Assembly (NCBI GenBank): GCA_910577325.1
Contig: CAJTMR010000006.1
Coordinates: 83,312 to 147,311, forward strand
From: an uncultured Parabacteroides sp.
GTDB taxonomy: Bacteria; Bacteroidota; Bacteroidia; Bacteroidales; Tannerellaceae
Direction: 5' to 3'
DNA length: 64,000 nt
Part shown: positions 60,920-64,000 of the stretch, piece by piece
Position numbering within the stretch: position 1 is the first letter of the stretch
Layout: each line of letters starts with the position of its first letter
Program-made: the position numbers and the translations under genes
The notes under the pieces: generated by a model
Told to the model about the DNA's origin: nothing
Seen by the model: only the letters and a program-made list of their open reading frames with translations
Database searches by the model: none

Positions 60920-61981
60920 TCAGTCTTTCACCTTCAATATCATCACCACCGGATTGTCGTCTTCCTGTAAGTCCAATAACCGCGGATCCAACTCTTTCCT
61001 GCTTTCCGGATGCTTTTCGAGGTATTGCAGGATATCTTCCGGATTAAAAACGGCTATCAATTCCTTGTTTTTATTCAACTGGAACCAAGTAGATTTAGAA
61101 TACAAATATTGATCTGCAAGACTATCCGAACCTAGATCCATATAACATATTTTCTTTTTCTTATCGTAAAAAACAATACTGCACTGGACTTTCACAAAAG
61201 ACTTAAAAATGATAAATCGCTCCGTTTCCCCCAACACTTCAATCGACATCTCTTTCGGATGTTTAAAGCAGGCATAAGGCATCAACTCCGTTTCCTGAAC
61301 CCGGAACAGGCTATCCGTCCTCGGAGCATGGAAGTAAGTATTCGACCCATATTCGTAAAACAGACCGGCATTGATCGGTATGCCGTCTTTCTTCGTATCC
61401 AATTCTATCACCTCATGATTCGGGTATATTTTAGAGACGACGCCATTCTTGTCAAAAGCGACCAACTTATGAGGGGTTTTGCCAGTCGTATTGTTGGCAT
61501 ACCCCAAATAGACACCCGGTTTATACAAATAAGGGTTTTGGATCGTATATTTCTTATCGGGCATTTTCAAAACCTGTCTCAATTTTCCGGTCTTAATATC
61601 ATACCCTTTCCAATGAACAAACTCCCACACATAAAGAAGCTTCTCTTTTTCACTAAAACCTGAAGCGGACCAGATTCCGGAATATTCTCCGGGTCCTTGT
61701 CCATAACGTCCGATTTCATGTATGAAACGTCCGGACTTGCGGTCAAACAAAAAAGCTCCTTCTGTAAAATGAGTGACAATTATGCAATCGTCCGTTAGAT
61801 AATAATAGGATCCGGGGCGAAGCAAGCAATCAGAGGTCATCTCCAAAGGGACAAACTCCATGTTCAATTTTCCTTCCCCATTTGCGACCGTACCAACAGA
61901 CGACACATCTATCTGTATAATTTCCTGCGCTTTTAAAAACAGGGAAATTACAGACAATAATATCAAAAAGAATCGACGCAT
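60920..61981 (-). CDS. Secreted 6-bladed beta-propeller paired with a precursor
   Basis: 353 aa from MRRFFLILLSVISLFLKAQE, two bases after the precursor stop; an ATG at 61993 would overlap the precursor. Type I signal peptide, no lipobox. Propeller motifs: MEFVPLEMTSDCLLRPGSYY, FDRKSGRFIHEIGRYGQGPGEY, and ending LQEDDNPVVMILKVKD. It shares most of its length with the protein at 62357. Being nearly translationally coupled to a Cys-rich precursor, it is a good candidate for an immunity, receptor or processing partner (inference). Confidence 0.85.
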   Translation of the reverse strand: MRRFFLILLSVISLFLKAQEIIQIDVSSVGTVANGEGKLNMEFVPLEMTSDCLLRPGSYYYLTDDCIIVTHFTEGAFLFDRKSGRFIHEIGRYGQGPGEYSGIWSASGFSEKEKLLYVWEFVHWKGYDIKTGKLRQVLKMPDKKYTIQNPYLYKPGVYLGYANNTTGKTPHKLVAFDKNGVVSKIYPNHEVIELDTKKDGIPINAGLFYEYGSNTYFHAPRTDSLFRVQETELMPYACFKHPKEMSIEVLGETERFIIFKSFVKVQCSIVFYDKKKKICYMDLGSDSLADQYLYSKSTWFQLNKNKELIAVFNPEDILQYLEKHPESRKELDPRLLDLQEDDNPVVMILKVKD

Positions 61982-61983
61982 AC

Positions 61984-62217
61984 TTAACACCAAATATAAG
62001 GAGAAGGATCTGACTCTTCCCTACAAGTACAATTATATTCAAAACTACTCCATGCATCACACCAAGCTCTTGCTGTAGCAGCACTAAATGCTTCAAAATA
62101 ATTTAATGCACCTGATCCTTCTTTCCACCTAAAGCACAAAAAACTCCCCGCTTTGATCTGCTTCATCTCGTCTTCCGACAACCTTTTCCCCACTTTGATT
62201 TCTCCTAAACGTTTCAT
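61984..62217 (-). CDS. Cys-rich peptide precursor
   Basis: 77 aa. Leader MKRLGEIKVGKRLSEDEMKQ then IKAGS; the core of about 52 residues has five Cys. AWCDAW..FEYNCTC and the C-terminal YIWC match the pattern in the 63409 precursor (AWCDAW..FGYRCCC, YIQC), while the stretch between varies strongly. The propeller gene starts two bases after its stop. The 5' region (62218-62306) is a near copy of those before the other precursors. Confidence 0.78.
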   Translation of the reverse strand: MKRLGEIKVGKRLSEDEMKQIKAGSFLCFRWKEGSGALNYFEAFSAATARAWCDAWSSFEYNCTCREESDPSPYIWC

Positions 62218-62274
62218 GATATTAAATTTTTTAGGTTATTACCACATCCGGGCCTGCAATGCCGGACAACGATT

Positions 62275-62306
62275 GCAATTTACGGATAAAAAAGAAGAAA
62301 ATCAAG
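62275..62306 (-). promoter_or_regulatory. Conserved promoter of the precursor gene
   Basis: CTTG (-33-like) and TAAATTGC (-7) with about 20 bases between. The following 58-base leader is almost identical to that of the 63409 precursor. Confidence 0.6.
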
Positions 62307-62356
62307 CGTTTTCCGAAAAACGTCCTGCCTTCCTCTTCCTTTGTGCTTCTACATTT

Positions 62357-63409
62357 TTATTTCACCTTCAATATCATCACCACCGGATTGTCGTCTTCCT
62401 GCAAGTCAAGCAGACGTTTGTCTATCTTCTGCCGGATCTCCGGATGTTTTTCTATATAATCCATCATATCCGCCGGTTGCAAAAGGAAGATCAATTCCCC
62501 CTGCCCGTTCATGAAATTGCAGTTCGTTTTTCCAACATACCATTCTTTTGGCACATCCGCTGATTCAAAATCAATATAACATACCGCTCTTGTCTTATCA
62601 AAAAAGGCGATATGCCACTCTTTCTCTTTTTCCAATTTAAAAACAACATATCGTTTCGTCTCACCTAAAACATAAGGGGAAACATCGGGTGAATGGTGAA
62701 ACAAGAAAACAGGAACCAACCGATCTTCCGATACTTGAAAAATCGTATTAGCTTTTATTTCCTGAAAATAAGTTTTCCCCTCATGATTATAAAAAAGGCC
62801 ACTACATAACCAAGATTCATTTTCCTTCAAATCCAGGATCTTTTGCTCATAATTAGGATAAACTTTAAAAACAACCCCGTTTTTATCAAACACGGCCAGC
62901 TTGGTCGGGGTTTTCCCCGTCACATTTGTCGTATGTCCCAAAAACAACCCGGGTTTATAAGCATACGGATTCAAGATTGCCATATTTTCCGGAATTTTCA
63001 AAGAACACTTCAATTTACCGCTCTTTACATCATATCCTTTCCAACGTCCCATCTCCCAGTTGTAAAGGATCTGTTCTTTCTCGTCAAAACCGGCAGAAGC
63101 CCACCATCCCACATATTCTCCCGGACCTTGCCCTTTACGGCCTATTTCGTGTATGAAATGCCCATCTTTCCGATCAAACAAATAAGCTTTTCCAAAATAT
63201 TCAGCAACTACGATACCGGACTCTGTCACATATACATTCGTGCTGGGAGTCAATAAACAATCGGCAGTCGTTTCCAAACAAACACATTCGACCTCACAAT
63301 CCGGCATACCCGTATTTCCCCTTCCCACATCCGGTACTACCACTCGCGTTTGCGCTTGTAAAAAGAGAGGAAAAAGAAATAACAACAAACACACGTTGGA
63401 GCACATCAT
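62357..63409 (-). CDS. Secreted 6-bladed beta-propeller coupled to a precursor
   Basis: 350 aa. ATG at 63409 overlaps the precursor stop by one base (TGATG), so translation is coupled; a longer upstream start would run through the precursor. Signal peptide MMCSNVCLLLFLFPLFLQAQT, no clear lipobox. Blade motifs: VCLETTADCLLTPSTNVYVT, FDRKDGHFIHEIGRKGQGPGEY, and the ending LQEDDNPVVMILKVK. Most similar to the protein at 60920. Function as for that gene: unproven, inferred to act with the adjacent peptide. Confidence 0.85.
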   Translation of the reverse strand: MMCSNVCLLLFLFPLFLQAQTRVVVPDVGRGNTGMPDCEVECVCLETTADCLLTPSTNVYVTESGIVVAEYFGKAYLFDRKDGHFIHEIGRKGQGPGEYVGWWASAGFDEKEQILYNWEMGRWKGYDVKSGKLKCSLKIPENMAILNPYAYKPGLFLGHTTNVTGKTPTKLAVFDKNGVVFKVYPNYEQKILDLKENESWLCSGLFYNHEGKTYFQEIKANTIFQVSEDRLVPVFLFHHSPDVSPYVLGETKRYVVFKLEKEKEWHIAFFDKTRAVCYIDFESADVPKEWYVGKTNCNFMNGQGELIFLLQPADMMDYIEKHPEIRQKIDKRLLDLQEDDNPVVMILKVK

Positions 63410-63639
63410 CAACACTGGATATAAGATGAAGTCGTCTCTTGGCAGCAGCAACGATAACCAAATGCGATCCAAGCATCACACCAAGCATATCCTACAGCTG
63501 AACTCGAACTATCCACTTGGAATGTATAAATAACACTGCCATCCGTCGTCCTTCCACAAAGCAAACTCCCCGCTTTAATCTGCTTCATCTCGTCTTCCGA
63601 CAACCTTTTCCCCACTTTGATTTCTCCTAAACGTTTCAT
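63409..63639 (-). CDS. Cys-rich peptide precursor
   Basis: 76 aa. Leader MKRLGEIKVGKRLSEDEMKQ then IKAGS, identical to the 61984 leader. The core has six Cys (LLC, AWC, CCC, IQC) and Ser/Thr-rich text (QVDSSSSAVGY, ETTSSY), which would be possible glycosylation sites for the locus glycosyltransferases (inference). First gene of its unit, with the conserved promoter upstream. Confidence 0.78.
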   Translation of the reverse strand: MKRLGEIKVGKRLSEDEMKQIKAGSLLCGRTTDGSVIYTFQVDSSSSAVGYAWCDAWIAFGYRCCCQETTSSYIQC

Positions 63640-63696
63640 GATATTAAATTTTTTAGGTTATTACCACATCCGGGCCTGCAATGCCGGACAACGATT

Positions 63697-63728
63697 GCAA
63701 TTTACGGATAAAGCAAAAAAGATCAAAA
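63697..63728 (-). promoter_or_regulatory. Conserved promoter of the precursor gene
   Basis: TTTG and TAAATTGC with 19 bases between, the best match of the three to the Bacteroidetes consensus. The leader after it is conserved. Confidence 0.65.
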
Positions 63729-63749
63729 CGTTTTTATAAAAAAAGCGGG

Positions 63750-64000
63750 GCCAAAAAGCATCATCTACGGCTCGGGAACTTATTCCTATTTTATAGGCCA
63801 TTGTTTTTGCAGACATTGATGGATCGGAAATGACGAAATCAAGAATCTTTTGTGCGGTTTTCCCAATGCTTTTAGATTTGTTTTTCGAATCTCCGAACTT
63901 TTTCTCCGAACCTTTTTGCATTATCACCGAACTTTTTGACTGAACTTTCTCCTGACTTCGTCAACGTGTCACCCAAAAATCATCTTCAAATAATGGGGCG
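63750..64000 (-). pseudogene. Remnant of a winged-helix/AAA_4-type ATP-binding protein C-terminus
   Basis: Minus-strand frames give LFEDDFWVT, then FGDNAKRFGEK in a second frame and KFGDSKNKSKSIGKTAQKIL in a third, continuing PSMSAKTMAYKIGISSRAV. This order is typical of the C-terminal winged helix of divergent-AAA (AlbA_2/AAA_4) regulators in Bacteroidetes. Several frame changes and the loss of the normal end show decay. The gene continues beyond the window. Confidence 0.5.

Overview
The window looks like a chromosomal segment of a Bacteroidales bacterium, probably Parabacteroides or a close relative (inference). The signs are Bacteroidetes-type promoters (TAnnTTTG-like -7 boxes), an ECF sigma/FecR/SusC/SusD set, a Bacteroidetes HU tail and a 29-residue COX24-like ribosomal peptide, and weak Shine-Dalgarno sites. 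It has three layers: ordinary host genes (1-11.4 kb), a secreted-peptide locus (11.5-15.7 kb and 55.9-63.7 kb), and a Mu-like transposable prophage of about 40.2 kb (about 15733-55912) inserted inside that locus.

Host part. The end of an HU protein and a tiny ribosomal peptide are followed by RNase E/G. Then comes a trans-envelope signalling nutrient system: ECF sigma factor (minus strand), FecR anti-sigma, a SusC receptor with an N-terminal STN domain, SusD, and a lipoprotein of the endonuclease/exonuclease/phosphatase fold. A convergent Gfo/Idh/MocA-like lipoprotein closes this section.

Peptide locus. All genes are on the minus strand. Short precursors share a leader (MKRLGEIKVGKR...EDEMKQI) followed by a Cys-rich core. 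Two are translationally coupled, or nearly so, to their own secreted 6-bladed beta-propeller gene. A third precedes a thioredoxin and then a propeller lipoprotein. A fourth leader-like ORF stops right after GG. Between them lie a LanC-like protein, a GT4-type glycosyltransferase (frameshifted), a GT2 glycosyltransferase fused to a LanC-like tail, and a membrane protein with a C39-like domain that appears inactive, a VKOR domain and a thioredoxin domain. Together they suggest a Cys-rich peptide that is exported, oxidised and perhaps glycosylated, with propellers as partners. No protease-exporter is in the window. Decay is visible: frameshifts, a glycosyltransferase deletion scar, and the phage insertion.

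Prophage. The two halves of one propeller gene flank it, and ACTTCTAT occurs at both junctions. From the window's right: end repeats, S24 repressor (+), then minus-strand early genes (small regulator, BRO antirepressor, transposase A, target-DNA ATPase B, RecA-like ATPase, DUF3164, methyltransferase and small genes). Next is an AT-rich cargo patch (RES-domain protein plus two small genes). A plus-strand packaging/portal block follows (small and large terminase, DUF1320, portal, gpF, virion morphogenesis). Last is a minus-strand block (protease-scaffold, capsid, lysis cassette, tail tube with an in-frame TAG, tape measure, tail proteins, repeat-bearing fibre). At the far end, where phage Mu carries its mom DNA-modification gene, sits a thymidylate-synthase-fold enzyme with an Asn-to-Asp change expected for dCMP, next to a set of interleaved inverted repeats.

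The strongest candidates for something new are the peptide/beta-propeller locus, the predicted dCMP-modifying enzyme, the folded element beside it, and a tRNA-like sequence with an aberrant anticodon arm just upstream of the transposase.
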